From UBA2779 sp965232165 (GTDB lineage: Bacteria > Spirochaetota > Spirochaetia > DSM-2461): a stretch of DNA of 64,000 nucleotides. The notes beneath the pieces were generated by a model. It searched no databases. It was not told the origin of the DNA and saw only the letters and a list, made by a program, of their open reading frames with translations. Location: NCBI GenBank assembly GCA_965232165.1, contig CBDDOY010000001.1, forward strand, positions 806,001 to 870,000, read 5' to 3'. The position numbers and the translations under genes are program-made. Below are positions 63,181-64,000 of the stretch, one piece after another. The number at the start of each line of letters is the position of its first letter. Positions within the stretch are counted from its first letter, which is position 1.

Positions 63181-63987
63181 ATGACCCTATCAATTCGGCG
63201 GATACTCCTCATGGCTCTCTTCCTCTTCACCATAATAGGGTTGATTTCGGTTGGAATTGTATGGTATGGGCTGATGAAGAACACCCTCCCATCCGCCTAT
63301 ACCCCTACGACTGCCATGGTTTGGTGGGGGATCATGCGGGAGACGAATGAAACCGATCTTATAGGTGTTTTAATCGGTATAACTTTTTATACGCTGCTGG
63401 CATTGTTAGGAGAAATATATTTCAGACGCAATTTTATCCTTAACCAATCCGCCGAAATGTTCTTTCTTCGGTTGTTTCTCTTACTCCTGCCCTTTCAGGC
63501 ATTCCGGTTCATCGCCTTGTATAACACTCAATTAGGTGTAATCGCCACAAGAATCGCCTGGTTCAGCCGGTTTGCAGCCATTAATGCCTTGTTAAACATA
63601 GGACTCTATTCCTCCGCCATATCCATCCGAAGATCAGGATATTTAATGGGCATGGGCATAATGGCTTCTTTGGCGATAGCCGTTATGATGCCGTTCGACA
63701 TCACACAGCCCATGAGCAATCTTCTCTATCGGTCCGGCATTGATACCGCCTTGGCTCTTTCTTGCTTATCCCTGGAGGCATTGGCCGTCCTATCCTTATT
63801 CGGGGTGGGGGTACACCATATGAATAAGCGATACTCCTTACTATCTTCTGCACTGTTGTTTATCATTGCGGGATATGAATTGAGCTTCTTTGGAAATATC
63901 ACATTGTCCATAATCGGGGCGATACTCATCATTATTGGAGTTGTAGGATTTGCCGTACTGATACAGAGAATCTACAAGTGGGTATAG
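63181..63987 (+). CDS. multi-pass membrane protein, unknown function
   Basis: A 268-residue integral membrane protein with about seven hydrophobic segments (such as IGVLIGITFYTLLALLGEIY and LSIIGAILIIIGVVGFAVLI). I do not recognise the family. The start is ATG 63181 (MTLSIRRILL); no clear ribosome-binding site is seen. Divergent from the DUF2259 gene with about 100 bp between. The sequence after its stop (gagcctctctaaaa) may be the beginning of another MITE-A. Confidence 0.65.
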   Translation: MTLSIRRILLMALFLFTIIGLISVGIVWYGLMKNTLPSAYTPTTAMVWWGIMRETNETDLIGVLIGITFYTLLALLGEIYFRRNFILNQSAEMFFLRLFLLLLPFQAFRFIALYNTQLGVIATRIAWFSRFAAINALLNIGLYSSAISIRRSGYLMGMGIMASLAIAVMMPFDITQPMSNLLYRSGIDTALALSCLSLEALAVLSLFGVGVHHMNKRYSLLSSALLFIIAGYELSFFGNITLSIIGAILIIIGVVGFAVLIQRIYKWV

Positions 63988-64000
63988 AGCCTCTCTAAAA

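Noticed and set aside
1..64000. tRNA, rRNA or replication origin
   Set aside because: No cloverleaf-like sequence with a CCA-type end, no rRNA segments and no DnaA-box cluster or partition genes were noticed on reading, although a covariance search was not possible.

Overview
The window looks like chromosomal DNA from a spirochaete, probably a Treponema-like member of the Spirochaetales. The evidence is an internal flagellar block (flgN-flgK-flgL-fliW-csrA), two tandem cyclophilin-FKBP fusion lipoproteins or secreted proteins, a DUF2259 secreted protein and Treponema-style SUMF1/FGE lipoproteins. The species cannot be named from the sequence. The region is heavily invaded by insertion sequences and miniature repeats, and many genes are freshly broken, which points to a genome in active decay and rearrangement.

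Layout. 1-4 kb: an IS3 element cuts a sugar ABC permease, followed by scraps of a response regulator, an intact FGGY sugar kinase and a sugar-isomerase-like remnant. 4-9.2 kb: an apparent nitrate-assimilation operon (narK-like transporter with an in-frame stop, NarB/NasA-type nitrate reductase, mobA, a membrane protein and a THEP1-like NTPase). 9.2-13.9 kb: a transposase island with a zinc-finger transposase, IS481 and IS30 plus gene scraps. 13.9-16.5 kb: an SsuABC/NrtABC-type ABC importer. 16.7-21 kb: the flagellar hook-filament junction operon with its FliW-CsrA regulators. 22.6-23.6 kb: an aldo/keto reductase. 24-30.4 kb: a five-gene minus-strand operon aspS-serA-PPIase-PPIase-radA.

30.5-49.3 kb is the accessory region of greatest interest. 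It holds three SUMF1/FGE-fold genes (a lipoprotein, a caspase-FGE fusion and an Ig-repeat-FGE protein) and an orphan FGE tail. Their last ~150 bp are almost identical except at codons whose differences fit adenine-directed mutagenesis, the signature of variable repeats of a diversity-generating retroelement (DGR). No reverse transcriptase or template repeat is visible, so these look like remote targets of a DGR elsewhere. The same region has a ~1.57 kb duplication carrying an Rpn-like nuclease gene and the 3' end of an FGE gene, a beheaded recD, an IS256 nested in an IS1634-type element that separates one FGE gene from its start codon, and a large Ig-repeat lipoprotein interrupted by an amber codon.

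49.4-55.6 kb returns to core metabolism (pyrC, lysA, a bifunctional-nuclease-domain protein, a large GH13 protein). 55.7-58.2 kb is a lipoprotein gene broken by a 28-bp tandem duplication, a second IS256 and a miniature repeat. 58.6-64 kb holds an SDR-like protein, a dicarboxylate symporter, proS, a DUF2259 protein and a multi-pass membrane protein. At least three dispersed miniature-repeat families (called here MITE-A, MITE-C/D and R2) punctuate the intergenic spaces. No rRNA, tRNA or CRISPR array was seen.
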